From Hymenobacter sp. CRA2 (GTDB lineage: Bacteria > Bacteroidota > Bacteroidia > Cytophagales > Hymenobacteraceae): a DNA stretch of 64,000 bases. Below are positions 26,190 to 34,198 of this stretch, piece after piece. Numbering within the stretch: position 1 is the stretch's first letter; each line of letters opens with the position of its first letter. The translations under genes were made by a program, and so were the position numbers. The stretch lies in assembly GCF_002007105.1 (NCBI RefSeq), contig NZ_MVBC01000015.1, positions 62,001 to 126,000 of the forward strand. The letters run 5' to 3'. The notes below the pieces were generated by a model. It was not told the origin of the DNA. It did not search any database and saw nothing but the letters and a program-made list of their open reading frames with translations.

Positions 26190-27224
26190 CTAGACCGTTG
26201 CCGCCACCAGAGCCAGCTCGAAGGCTTCCGCGAGCAGCTGATAGGAGCGGAGCCGATCCTCGAAGTCGGCCGTGATGGTGACCACCACGATTTCCTCGAC
26301 TTGGTAGCTGCGGGCCAGCTCGGTAAGCTGCCGGTGTAGCTGTTCGGGCGTACCGCTCAGGATGCGGCCGCGGTTGTAGGCCAGCCGGCCGCGTTCCTCG
26401 TCGGTATACGGGTAGTCGCGGGCTTCCTCGTAGGTGGGGAAGGGGCCGCGACGGTTCTGCTCGATGCGCAGCATCTGCAGCTCCATGGCGGCGCGCAGCT
26501 CGTTGGCCTTCTGCTCGGTATCGGCGCAGAGCACGAACACGGCCACGTTGGCGGTGGGCTGCTGAAAAAACGCCGACGGCTGAAACCGGTCGCGATACAG
26601 CTGCATGAGCTTGGGGCCGCTGTTGGGGTTGATGAACTGCGCGAAGGAAAACGCCATGCCCAGGTGAGCCGCGAACAGGCCGCTCTGGCCACTGGAGCTG
26701 AGCAGCCACGGCTCGGGCACGGTGGGCGCCTGGGGCATGGCCTTTACCTTGGCGTGCACCGTGTCGGGCACTTCCTCGTCGAAGAGGTAAGCCTTCAGGT
26801 CCATCAGCTGTTCGGCAAATTCCTCGTCGCTGAACTGGTTGCCGGGGTTGAGCACGTGCGCGGTAAAGCGGTCGGAGCCGGGCGCGCGGCCAATGCCCAT
26901 ATCGATGCGGCCGGGGAAAAGCGTTTCGAGCATGCGAAAGTTCTCGGCCACCTTCAGGGCGGAGTAGTGGGGCAGCATCACCCCGCCCGAGCCCACGCGG
27001 ATGCGCTCCGTCTGGCCGGCCAGATGAGCAATGAGTACTTCCGGCGTGGTGCCGGCCAGAAACTGCGTGTTGTGGTGTTCCGAAACCCAAAAGCGCGTGT
27101 AGCCGAGGCGGTCGGCCAGCTGGGCCAGCTGCACCGTTTCCAGAATGGCTTGTCGGGGCGTGGCGCCGGGGCGTACGGGCGACTGGTCGAGCACGCTCAG
27201 GCGGAGGGGCGGGGTGGTTTCCAT
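26190..27224 (-). CDS. LLM-class flavin-dependent oxidoreductase
   Basis: 344-residue luciferase-like monooxygenase of the YhbW/MsnO8-type subgroup. LSVLDQSPVRPGATPRQAI, LGYTRFWVSEHHNTQFLAG, VGSGGVMLPHYSALKVAENF and GRIDMGIGRAPGSD are family-diagnostic. Members use FMNH2 or F420; this subgroup is usually FMN-linked with unknown substrate. Cytoplasmic. It is divergent from the Crp/Fnr regulator gene (116-base gap), which could control it. Confidence 0.9.
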   Translation of the reverse strand: METTPPLRLSVLDQSPVRPGATPRQAILETVQLAQLADRLGYTRFWVSEHHNTQFLAGTTPEVLIAHLAGQTERIRVGSGGVMLPHYSALKVAENFRMLETLFPGRIDMGIGRAPGSDRFTAHVLNPGNQFSDEEFAEQLMDLKAYLFDEEVPDTVHAKVKAMPQAPTVPEPWLLSSSGQSGLFAAHLGMAFSFAQFINPNSGPKLMQLYRDRFQPSAFFQQPTANVAVFVLCADTEQKANELRAAMELQMLRIEQNRRGPFPTYEEARDYPYTDEERGRLAYNRGRILSGTPEQLHRQLTELARSYQVEEIVVVTITADFEDRLRSYQLLAEAFELALVAATV

Positions 27225-27340
27225 AGCTGCGGGGTGAATGGCTAGGGAAGCATAACCGTCGGGCCCGGGCGGTGGTTCAGCCGATGTCCTTGCCCATTAC
27301 CCGCACCGGATGACGTACCGTCCGCCCGATATTGCGCTCT

Positions 27341-27937
27341 ATGAACTCCTTCGCGCCCCAAGCCGTGCTCCTCGATTACTTTCGTCAGCACCTGTCGGAT
27401 GCCACGGCGGCGCAGCTCACGGCTATCGAGGCCATATTTGAGCCGCGCCATCTGGCCCGGCACGAAGAGCTGGTGCGCGCGGGCGACGTCGCGCGCGTGG
27501 GCGCGTTCGTAGCGCGCGGGTGCCTGCGTTCCTTCGTGGTCGATGGCAAAGGCAAGGAGCACATCATTCAGTTTGCGCCCGAGCACTGGTGGATATCCGA
27601 TCCGAACAGCCTCAGCCGCCGCGAGCCCGCCCAGTTTACCATCGATGCGGTGGAAGATTCCGAAGTGCTGCTGTTCGACGCGACCTTCTTCCGCAAGCTC
27701 AGCCAGATTACGCCGGCTTTCACCGAGTTCTTTCACCAGCTGCTGCAAAATAACGTGCGCACCCTGCAGCGGCGCCTGGTGCTCACGCTCAGCGCTTCGG
27801 CCGAGCAGCGCTACGTGGATTTTCAGCACACGTATCCCACGCTGGCCCGGCGCCTGCCCCAGCGCATGATTGCCGCGTATCTGGGCGTCACGCCGGAGTC
27901 GTTGAGCCGCATCCGCCGCGAGCTGGCGGGGCACTGA
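27341..27937 (+). CDS. Crp/Fnr-family transcriptional regulator
   Basis: 198 residues. N-terminal cyclic-nucleotide-binding-like beta barrel (about residues 20-115: RGCLRSFVVDGKGKEHIIQF, DAVEDSEVLLFDATFF) then a linker helix and a C-terminal helix-turn-helix ending in RMIAAYLGVTPESLSRIRRE. The HTH matches the short Bacteroidota Crp-like group that generally does not bind cAMP and has no Fe-S Cys cluster (no Cys pattern for Fnr). ATG at 27341 chosen over the in-frame TTG at 27332. It may regulate the divergent flavin oxidoreductase gene. Confidence 0.88.
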   Translation: MNSFAPQAVLLDYFRQHLSDATAAQLTAIEAIFEPRHLARHEELVRAGDVARVGAFVARGCLRSFVVDGKGKEHIIQFAPEHWWISDPNSLSRREPAQFTIDAVEDSEVLLFDATFFRKLSQITPAFTEFFHQLLQNNVRTLQRRLVLTLSASAEQRYVDFQHTYPTLARRLPQRMIAAYLGVTPESLSRIRRELAGH

Positions 27938-28022
27938 AGGGACGCTGGCTCCGCGGCCGCGTGAAAGGTAGGCGCGCGACGCAAGGTGCGTCGCGAAGTC
28001 GAAGTGCCTCAAAGTGCCTCAG

Positions 28023-28526
28023 TTAGCTATGAGAACCGGCTGGTGCGACGGGGGTAAACTGCTCGATCAGCTCCTGCCACTGCGGAAACTCCCCGTTCAG
28101 GGCTGCCCGGCTGGCCAGTTCGAAATCGGCGAAGTCAAAGCCTGGAGCCACCGTGCAGCTCACCAGGGCGAAGCCCGCGCCGTGCCGGACGCGGGCCCCA
28201 AACCACGCGCCGGCCGGCACGACGGCCTGAGGCACTTCGCCGCGGGCGAAATCGGAACCCAGAATGATGCTGGTAGCCTGCTGGCCGCTTAGCACGACGA
28301 TTTCCAGCGGCTGGCCCTGGTGAAAAAACCACAGCTCGTCGGACTTGATGCGGTGGAAATGGGATTTGTCGGCGTTTTCCAGCAGGTAGTAGATGGCCGT
28401 GCTTACGTTGCGCGTCTGACCGACTTCATCAGCTGTGGTATGCGCCGAGCGATACGTTTCGCGGTAGTAGCCGCCCTCCGGGTGGGGCGTAAGGTGCAGG
28501 TGCCGGATGATTTCCTGAGCCGTCAT
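28023..28526 (-). CDS. Cupin-domain protein, DUF985/YML079w-like
   Basis: 167 residues. HLTPHPEGGYYRETYRS is the family's N-terminal signature; DKSHFHRIKSDELWFFHQG gives the cupin core with the conserved HxH...E set, followed by PLEIVVLSG and SCTVAPGFDFADFELAS. The barrel binds small ligands in cupins such as YML079w; its enzyme activity is not established. The start at 28526 gives the canonical MTAQEIIRHL. It is convergent with the Crp/Fnr gene. Confidence 0.85.
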   Translation of the reverse strand: MTAQEIIRHLHLTPHPEGGYYRETYRSAHTTADEVGQTRNVSTAIYYLLENADKSHFHRIKSDELWFFHQGQPLEIVVLSGQQATSIILGSDFARGEVPQAVVPAGAWFGARVRHGAGFALVSCTVAPGFDFADFELASRAALNGEFPQWQELIEQFTPVAPAGSHS

Positions 28527-28698
28527 GGAGTAAGCTGGAAGCGGATGGGAGCGGGAAGATACTGTAAGCCTGAGCAAGCTGCTGCGGCCGGGTGCAGGCG
28601 TGGTCTACCTGCTGCCGGCGGCCATTTCTTACCATACATCAAGGCGCGGGCCTACGGGGCGGGGTACCTTTGTCATGTACCAACTCGGAAGCTGCCCG

Positions 28699-29583
28699 AT
28701 GGACCGCAAAGCCTTCCTGAAAGCCCTGGCGCTGCTTCCCTTTGCTTCGGCCATGAACCTGCAAAACCTTCATAAAGTATCCTCGTCGTTTCAGCGCAGC
28801 ACCAAGATGCCCGTGCTCTTTATCGGGCACGGCTCGCCGATGAATGCGCTGGAAGACAACACGTTTACCCGCGCTCTGAAGAAGATGGGTGAGGATATTC
28901 GCCAGCGGCAAAAGCCCAACGCCATTCTTGTCGTGTCGGCGCACTGGCTCACGCGCGGCTCCTTCGTGACGCTGAACGAGCGGCCCGAAACCATCCACGA
29001 CTTCGGCGGCTTCCCGCAGGAGCTCTTTGCCATGCAGTACCCCGCGCCCGGCGCGCCCGAGTACGCGCAGCAAACCATGGCCCTGGTGCCCGACCTGCAC
29101 GGCTCCGACGAGTGGGGCCTCGACCACGGCACCTGGACGGTGCTGCACCACCTGTTCCCGGCCGCCGACGTGCCCGTGTTCCAGCTCAGCCTTGACGTGC
29201 ACAAGACGCCCGCGCAACACTTCGCTCTGGCCGCCCAGCTGCAAGAGTTGCGGAAGCGCGGCGTGCTCATCATCGGCTCGGGCAACGTGGTGCACAACCT
29301 GCGCCAGAGCATGCAGAAGCTCATGGCCGGCGACGCCTCGCCCTATGCCTGGGCGGTAGAATTCGACGAATGGGTGAAAGGCCGCATCGATCAGCGCGAC
29401 TTTACGGCCCTGTTCGACGTGCAGAAAGCCGGTGCCAGCGGCCCGCTGTCGGTGCCCACGCCCGACCACTACTGGCCGCTGCTTTACTCCCTGGCGCTGG
29501 CCGACCGGGACGAGCCCATCAGCCACGCCTTTGAGGAAGTCAGCTTCGGCGGGCTGAGCATGCGCACGGTGGCCATCGGGTAA
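28699..29583 (+). CDS. 4,5-DOPA-extradiol-dioxygenase-like protein (YgiD type)
   Basis: 294 residues of the class III extradiol dioxygenase fold. PVLFIGHGSPMNALEDNTF (His44), NAILVVSAHWLTRG, ERPETIHDFGGFP, EWGLDHGTWTVLHHLFP and IIGSGNVVHNLR carry the conserved metal-binding and acid-base His residues of LigB/YgiD enzymes that cleave catechols such as L-DOPA. Zn or Fe; cytoplasmic. The first 18 residues (KAFLKALALLPFASA) look weakly signal-like and are common in Bacteroidota members. ATG at 28699 chosen; an in-frame ATG at 28675 is also possible. A palindrome-rich 382-base region follows. Confidence 0.88.
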   Translation: MDRKAFLKALALLPFASAMNLQNLHKVSSSFQRSTKMPVLFIGHGSPMNALEDNTFTRALKKMGEDIRQRQKPNAILVVSAHWLTRGSFVTLNERPETIHDFGGFPQELFAMQYPAPGAPEYAQQTMALVPDLHGSDEWGLDHGTWTVLHHLFPAADVPVFQLSLDVHKTPAQHFALAAQLQELRKRGVLIIGSGNVVHNLRQSMQKLMAGDASPYAWAVEFDEWVKGRIDQRDFTALFDVQKAGASGPLSVPTPDHYWPLLYSLALADRDEPISHAFEEVSFGGLSMRTVAIG

Positions 29584-29672
29584 GTTCGAGCTACGAACAG
29601 GCCCGGCGCCCCGCCGCGGCCAGCCATTACCTGCCGTGTCACGGCCATGGTTGGGCTTAGCAATGCCAATAC

Positions 29673-29720
29673 CAAAACGGAAATGCCTGCCTAAGCGCTT
29701 AGGCAGGCATTTCCGTTTTG
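29673..29720. repeat. Perfect 48-base palindrome
   Basis: caaaacggaaatgcctgcct... reads identically on both strands over 48 bases with no loop; the centre is aagcgctt. It lies between the convergent YgiD-like and moeA genes. Downstream, 29721-29850 carry related pieces: aacgttggtcta twice about 43 bases apart, ttgtcaaa twice, aaaacggaaa again, and a second near-palindrome cccctaagcg/cttaagggg at 29811-29829. The region holds no gene. Confidence 0.85.
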
Positions 29721-29850
29721 ACAACGTTGGTCTACAGGCTTAGGCAAGCATTGTCAAAACGGAAACGTTGGTCTAAGCCCTTAGCCTGCCGTTGTCAAAT
29801 GCGCATGCCACCCCTAAGCGCTTAAGGGGCCGTAGCGAAAACGGAAATGC
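29721..29850. repeat. Degenerate direct repeats around aacgttggtcta
   Basis: Two imperfect direct repeats, about 43 bases each, run 29723-29765 and 29766-29808. Both have aacgttggtcta near the start, a ttag core and ttgtcaaa at the end. They partly match the arms of the neighbouring palindrome. There are no uniform spacers, so it is not a CRISPR array. The remaining bases to 29965 show no gene. Confidence 0.5.
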
Positions 29851-29965
29851 TGTTCTACACCTTTAAGAGCAACTGGCGGGCAACGTGCCTTGTCTTGGCA
29901 AGCCATTGACAGGCCTTGCAGACTCGGCGCGTAAGAAGCAGCGCCGCCTACCGGCACCAGCGGAA

Positions 29966-31189
29966 TCAATGGCCGCGAAACCGCCACACGGGCAGCACCT
30001 CGCCGGTCCGAAACTCCGTCAGCTCGGCCGGTAGTTCCACGAATCCGTCGCTGGGCAAGAGGCTGGCCTGGTCGCCGGAACCGTGGGCGCGCTCGGGGTA
30101 GGCCATGAGGCGGCCATCGGGGCCGGGGCGCAGGCTCACCAGCAGAAAATGCGTCAGGCGGGGGCGGAAGATGACGTCGGCGGCCAGGGCCGCTAGCTCG
30201 GGAGCGGCAAAGCGCGGCGCGGGCAGCTGCACGGCCCGCAGCCAGGGCGCGGCGTAGCGGTAATAGTTGATGAACGTCGATACGGGGTTGCCGGGCAGGG
30301 CAAACACCACGGCGCCCGTGGGGTGGCGGCCAAACCAGAATGGCTTGCCCGGCCGCTGCTGCACCTCGTGAAAAATCTGCGCGGCGCCGGCTGCTTGCAG
30401 GGCCGCGGGCAGGTAATCGGCCTTGCCCTTCGACACACCGCCGCTGAGCAGCACCGCGTCGTAGTCGCGCAGCAGTGGCGGCAGGCCCGTGGCCAGTGCC
30501 GCGGGGTCGTCGTCGAAGTGCAGGATGGTGGCTTCGGCTCCCGCCTGGCGCACGGCGGCCAGCAGCATGTAGGCGTTGGAGCGGCGAATCTGGTGCGCGG
30601 CCGGCTCCTCCGTGATGTCCACCAGCTCGTCGCCGGTGCTTACCACGGCCACGCGGGGGCGGCGGGCTACGTCCAGCATGACGGCCCCGACGGTGGCGGC
30701 CACGGCAATTTCGGCCGGACCGAGCACGGTGCCCGCCGGCAGCAGCAAGTCGCCCTGCGGCCGGTCGGAGCCGCGGCGGTGCACGTTGTGGCCCGCGGCG
30801 GGCGGCGGTACCTGCACCACGGCCACGCGGGGGCCGTCGGGCTGCTCCTCGATGCGCAGGTCTTCGTAGCGCACCACCGTATCGGTGCCCGGCGGCAGCA
30901 CGGCCCCGGTCATGATTTCGACGGCCGCCTGCATGTCGGTGAGCGGCTCGGGCGCCTGCCCGGCAAACTGCGTGCGTTCGATAACGAAGCTGGTCTGGCC
31001 GGCGGCCACGGCGGCGTGATTCAGCGCGATGCCGTCCATCGTTACCCGGTCGAAGGGCGGAAAGTCGCGGTCGGCGTGCAGCGGGGTGCGCAGTACCCGG
31101 CCGGTGGCCTCGGTGAGCAGAATGCGTTCGGGGGGCAGCGGCGCGGCGGTAGCCTGCACGAGGCGGGTGGCTTCTTCAACGGAAATCAT
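29966..31189 (-). CDS. moeA: Molybdopterin molybdotransferase MoeA
   Basis: 407 residues. MoeA inserts molybdate into adenylylated molybdopterin in the cytoplasm. N-terminal domain motifs MISVEEATRLV, DRDFPPFDRVTMDGIAL, EIMTGAVLPPGTDTVVRYED; central MoCF-biosynthesis domain with VAVVSTGDELVD, RRSNAYML, LLSGGVSKGKADYLP, PGKPFWFG and VFALPGNPVSTF; C-terminal beta domain ends the protein. The length matches the family. ATG at 31189 is the canonical MoeA start. It is divergent from moaC (178-base gap), a shared regulatory space. No mogA/moaB partner is seen in the window. Confidence 0.95.
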   Translation of the reverse strand: MISVEEATRLVQATAAPLPPERILLTEATGRVLRTPLHADRDFPPFDRVTMDGIALNHAAVAAGQTSFVIERTQFAGQAPEPLTDMQAAVEIMTGAVLPPGTDTVVRYEDLRIEEQPDGPRVAVVQVPPPAAGHNVHRRGSDRPQGDLLLPAGTVLGPAEIAVAATVGAVMLDVARRPRVAVVSTGDELVDITEEPAAHQIRRSNAYMLLAAVRQAGAEATILHFDDDPAALATGLPPLLRDYDAVLLSGGVSKGKADYLPAALQAAGAAQIFHEVQQRPGKPFWFGRHPTGAVVFALPGNPVSTFINYYRYAAPWLRAVQLPAPRFAAPELAALAADVIFRPRLTHFLLVSLRPGPDGRLMAYPERAHGSGDQASLLPSDGFVELPAELTEFRTGEVLPVWRFRGH

Positions 31190-31367
31190 GCGGGCAAAGC
31201 GGAAAAGCAGCAATTCGGGGCCGGAAGGTAGCGCCCGGGGCCGGCTTTACGTATCCGAAGCCGGGGCGGCCGCGCCCGGCGGCGCGTCTTGGCGGGCCGG
31301 GTTACCTTTGGCCGCCTTGGTTGTTATCATTCTGCGCCGCGGCCTGCGGTGCCCGGCTGCTTTGCTT

Positions 31368-31874
31368 ATGTCCGATTCTAGTTCCTCCCCCAAACTAACC
31401 CACCTCAACGCCGCCGGCCAGCCGGCCATGGTCGACGTGGGCCAGAAGGCTGCCACGCGCCGCGTGGCCCGGGCCCGCAGCCGCGTGGTGCTCGGCGCCG
31501 ATATCCTGGCGCTGGTGCAGCAGGGCGACCTGCCCACGCGCAAAGGGCCGGTGTTTCAAACGGCCATCCTGGCCGGCATCATGGGCGCCAAGAAAACCGC
31601 CGACCTGATTCCGCTCTGCCACCCGCTCGGCCTCGACAACTGCCAAGTAACCGTGACCGTAACTCCGCCCGACGCAGTGGTCATCGAGTGCACGGCGACG
31701 GTGACGGGCAAAACCGGCGTGGAAATGGAAGCCCTGACCGGTGCTTCGGTGGCCGCCCTGACCATCTACGACATGTGCAAGGCCCTCTCGCACGACATCG
31801 TCATTGAGCAGACGCGCCTGCTGTCGAAAACCGGCGGCAAGAGCGACTTTCTGCACGTAGACAAAGCAGAGTAG
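31368..31874 (+). CDS. moaC: Cyclic pyranopterin monophosphate synthase MoaC
   Basis: 168 residues. With MoaA it converts GTP to cyclic pyranopterin monophosphate. Motifs LTHLNAAGQPAMVDVGQKAA, ILAGIMGAKKTADLIPLCHP, VEMEALTGASVAALTIYDMC and LLSKTGGKSDF contain the conserved active-site Lys, Asp and His residues. ATG at 31368 chosen since upstream residues in frame are Arg/Gly-rich shadow of moeA. A palindromic repeat element follows. Confidence 0.95.
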   Translation: MSDSSSSPKLTHLNAAGQPAMVDVGQKAATRRVARARSRVVLGADILALVQQGDLPTRKGPVFQTAILAGIMGAKKTADLIPLCHPLGLDNCQVTVTVTPPDAVVIECTATVTGKTGVEMEALTGASVAALTIYDMCKALSHDIVIEQTRLLSKTGGKSDFLHVDKAE

Positions 31875-31923
31875 AAAAGAACGCGCTGTCGAGTAGTTGT
31901 CAGTGCAGTGCCAGCAGTCTATC

Positions 31924-32104
31924 AAAGACCGTCATGCAGAGCGCAGCGAAGCATCTTGCGTGCTTCGTTGCACGGCGAAATAATAACGTCATGTCGAGCG
32001 AAGTCAAGACAGCTCGCCGGATAGTAACTCCCTCTGTTGAACAGGAAGTTACTATCGGCCGTCAGCACGCGAGATGCTTCGCTGTGCTCTGCATGACGGT
32101 CTTT
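31924..32104. repeat. Approximately 180-base nested palindromic repeat
   Basis: Outer arms 31924-31956 and 32072-32104 pair in 32 of 33 positions (aaagaccgtcatgcagagc...). Inside sits gatagtaact / agttactatc (32020-32029, 32047-32056) and a unit cgtcatgtcgagcgaag at 31988 that is shared with the repeats at 39776 and 42813. No ORF is supported inside; it fills most of the 296 bases between moaC and the mobA fusion. Confidence 0.75.
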
Positions 32105-32170
32105 CCCAGGTTGTTCAACGACGCCTGCGAGCAGCTTGACTGCGCCGCTACATGACGCCCTGATTTTATC

Positions 32171-33355
32171 ATGGAACCTCAGAATCTCAAGACCCACCAA
32201 AAACACGCCGCTCTGGCCCGGCCGGATATCGGCGAGTTCGGCCGCCACGAGCTGGGCATCCTCGGCGCGCCCTGCGGCGTCATCAAGGAGCTGGCGGCGC
32301 GTCTGCTACCGCTGCTCACGCCCGCTTTGCGCGTGGCTTACGTCGATGCCGACCACGCCGCCGGCGACGAGGCAGAGGCTGGCGGCAGCGGTGGGGCCGA
32401 TGCTATTCTGCAAGCTGGTGCCACGGCCGAACTGACCGACAAGATTCATTTCCGCCGCCTCGATGTGCGCCGCGGCATGGATAAGTTTATCCAGCCGCAG
32501 TGGCTGAACGAGCAAAGCCTGGTGCTGGTCAACGGCAACCACTTCCGCGCCCGGCAGCAGGTGGTTATCATCGACCCGCGCAAGCCCCTGGACAAGAAGC
32601 TGGACCGGCTGACCGACGTGCAACTCGTGCTGTTGTCGGAAGGGCAGACGGAGGTGCCGGCCGTGTTGCAGCACCATTTGCCCATCGGGGCCCCGCTGAC
32701 CGTGCTGCCGCTGGCCGATACGGCCGCCATTGCGGCCTGGGTGCAGCAGTGGCACCAGCGCCACCAGCCGCCGCTGCGCGGCCTGGTGCTGACGGGCGGC
32801 CGCAGCCAGCGCATGCAGGAGGACAAAGACCGCCTGCGCTACCACGGCCACGAGCAGCGGCAGCACGCCGCCGCCCTGCTGGCGCCCTTCTGCCAGGAGG
32901 TGTTTATTTCCTGCCGCCCCGAGCAAGCCGCTGAGCTACCTACTGGCCTCACTCCGCTGCCCGACCAGTTTCTGGACCTCGGCCCGATGAGCGGCATCCT
33001 CTCAGCCTTCCGCCACGACCCCAACGCCGCCTGGCTGGTGGTAGCCTGCGACCTGCCTTTTCTGACGCAGCAGACCCTGCAGTACCTGGTGGCGCACCGC
33101 AACGCCGGCCGCGTAGCCACGGCCTTTCAGAGCCCCGACAACGAATTTCCGGAGCCGCTCATCACCATTTGGGAGCCGCGCAGCTACCCTGTGCTGCTGC
33201 AGTTTCTGGGGCTGGGCTATTCCTGTCCGCGCAAAGCCCTCATCAACTCCGATACCGAGCTGCTGACCGCGCCCGACCCGGCGGAGTTGCGCAACGTGAA
33301 TACGCCCGCCGAGCGCGACGCCGCCCGGCAGGAGCTGGGGCCGCTGGCACAGTAG
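32171..33355 (+). CDS. MobA-type nucleotidyltransferase with N-terminal MobB-like domain
   Basis: 394 residues. Residues from about 200 to the end are a MobA fold: GLVLTGGRSQRMQEDKDRL is the NTP-binding loop (GGxxxRM, DK), then LDLGPMSGILSAF, VVACDLPFLT (metal-binding Asp), FPEPLITIWEP and the closing NVNTPAE. The first ~200 residues resemble MobB-type P-loop proteins (ELGILGAPCGVIKELAARLL, RVAYVDADH, LVLVNGNHF), but the Walker A is degenerate (GAPCGVIK rather than GxxxxGKT). It probably makes molybdopterin dinucleotide for the enzyme encoded downstream; guanine is favoured by the RM motif. The paoA-like gene follows after a hairpin. Confidence 0.8.
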   Translation: MEPQNLKTHQKHAALARPDIGEFGRHELGILGAPCGVIKELAARLLPLLTPALRVAYVDADHAAGDEAEAGGSGGADAILQAGATAELTDKIHFRRLDVRRGMDKFIQPQWLNEQSLVLVNGNHFRARQQVVIIDPRKPLDKKLDRLTDVQLVLLSEGQTEVPAVLQHHLPIGAPLTVLPLADTAAIAAWVQQWHQRHQPPLRGLVLTGGRSQRMQEDKDRLRYHGHEQRQHAAALLAPFCQEVFISCRPEQAAELPTGLTPLPDQFLDLGPMSGILSAFRHDPNAAWLVVACDLPFLTQQTLQYLVAHRNAGRVATAFQSPDNEFPEPLITIWEPRSYPVLLQFLGLGYSCPRKALINSDTELLTAPDPAELRNVNTPAERDAARQELGPLAQ

Positions 33356-33376
33356 CCTAGGTTTCAACGCCCGATT

Positions 33377-33433
33377 GCAACCCGTCCCGCGACTGAATTC
33401 CTGCTAGGGGAATTCAGTCGCGGGACGGGTTGC
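33377..33433 (+). terminator. Perfect 25-bp stem-loop after the mobA fusion gene
   Basis: Arms of 25 exactly complementary bases (gcaacccgtcccgcgactga...) with a 7-base loop, 21 bases after the stop; ccttcttct follows. Probably terminates the mobA unit. The rest of the 309-base gap to 33664 shows no gene and must hold the promoter of the three-subunit operon. Confidence 0.75.
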
Positions 33434-33664
33434 CTTCTTCTAACGCTGTTCTTACCGGGTAAGCAGGGGCAGGATGATTGAGAATCAGGCAGCAGCTGGA
33501 CGGTTGGATTCGGGCGTGGTAGGTCGCTATAGTCCAACGAATAGTGCGCAAAACCCAACGCCAGCGCTGATAGACGCGTAATCCGGGCTATTGGGTTGTC
33601 GTAAGGGTTAGCTTGACTGCCGCACGGGCCCACTACCGTCCTCTTATCCCAACCAAGCGCCTTT

Positions 33665-34198
33665 ATGAGCACAGTTTCCACATCCAGCGCCGCGGATGAC
33701 CAGCTGCGGCCCCCCGTACCGCCAAGCTCCGTCACGCTGCGCATCAACGGCGAGGACCGCACCTTGCACATCGCGCCCTGGACCACGCTGCTCGATGCGC
33801 TGCGCGAGTACGCCGGCCTCACCGGCACCAAGAAAGGCTGTGACCACGGCCAGTGCGGCTCCTGCACCGTGCTCGTCGACGGCAAGCGCATCAATTCCTG
33901 CCTCACGCTGGCTGCCCTGCAGGAAGGCTCCGACATCACCACCATCGAAGGCCTGGGCCAGGAAGGCCAGCTGCACCCGCTGCAGCAAGCTTTCCTCGAC
34001 CACGATGCCTTCCAGTGCGGCTACTGCACGCCGGGCCAGATCTGCTCGGCCCAAGGGCTCATCAACGAGGGCAAGGCGCGCACCGAAGACGAAATCCGGG
34101 AGCTGATGAGCGGCAACATCTGCCGCTGCGGTGCCTACGTGGGCATTCTGAACGCCGTGAAGGAAGTAGTGGACGCCCAACAAGCCAGCCGCCGATGA
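33665..34198 (+). CDS. (2Fe-2S) subunit of a xanthine-dehydrogenase-family enzyme (PaoA-like)
   Basis: 177 residues. Two [2Fe-2S] clusters: plant-type KKGCDHGQCGSCTVLVDGKR with further Cys, and the alpha-helical CGYCTPGQICS ... CRCGAY. This small subunit passes electrons from the Mo site to FAD. E. coli PaoA has a Tat signal; here the N-terminus (MSTVSTSSAADDQLRP) has none, so a cytoplasmic enzyme is likely. Its TGA overlaps the ATG of the FAD subunit (ATGA), showing a coupled operon of three genes. Confidence 0.93.
   Translation: MSTVSTSSAADDQLRPPVPPSSVTLRINGEDRTLHIAPWTTLLDALREYAGLTGTKKGCDHGQCGSCTVLVDGKRINSCLTLAALQEGSDITTIEGLGQEGQLHPLQQAFLDHDAFQCGYCTPGQICSAQGLINEGKARTEDEIRELMSGNICRCGAYVGILNAVKEVVDAQQASRR

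Noticed and set aside
29721-29850. CRISPR array
   Set aside because: Repeats differ internally, there are only two units and no uniform unique spacers; no cas gene is nearby.
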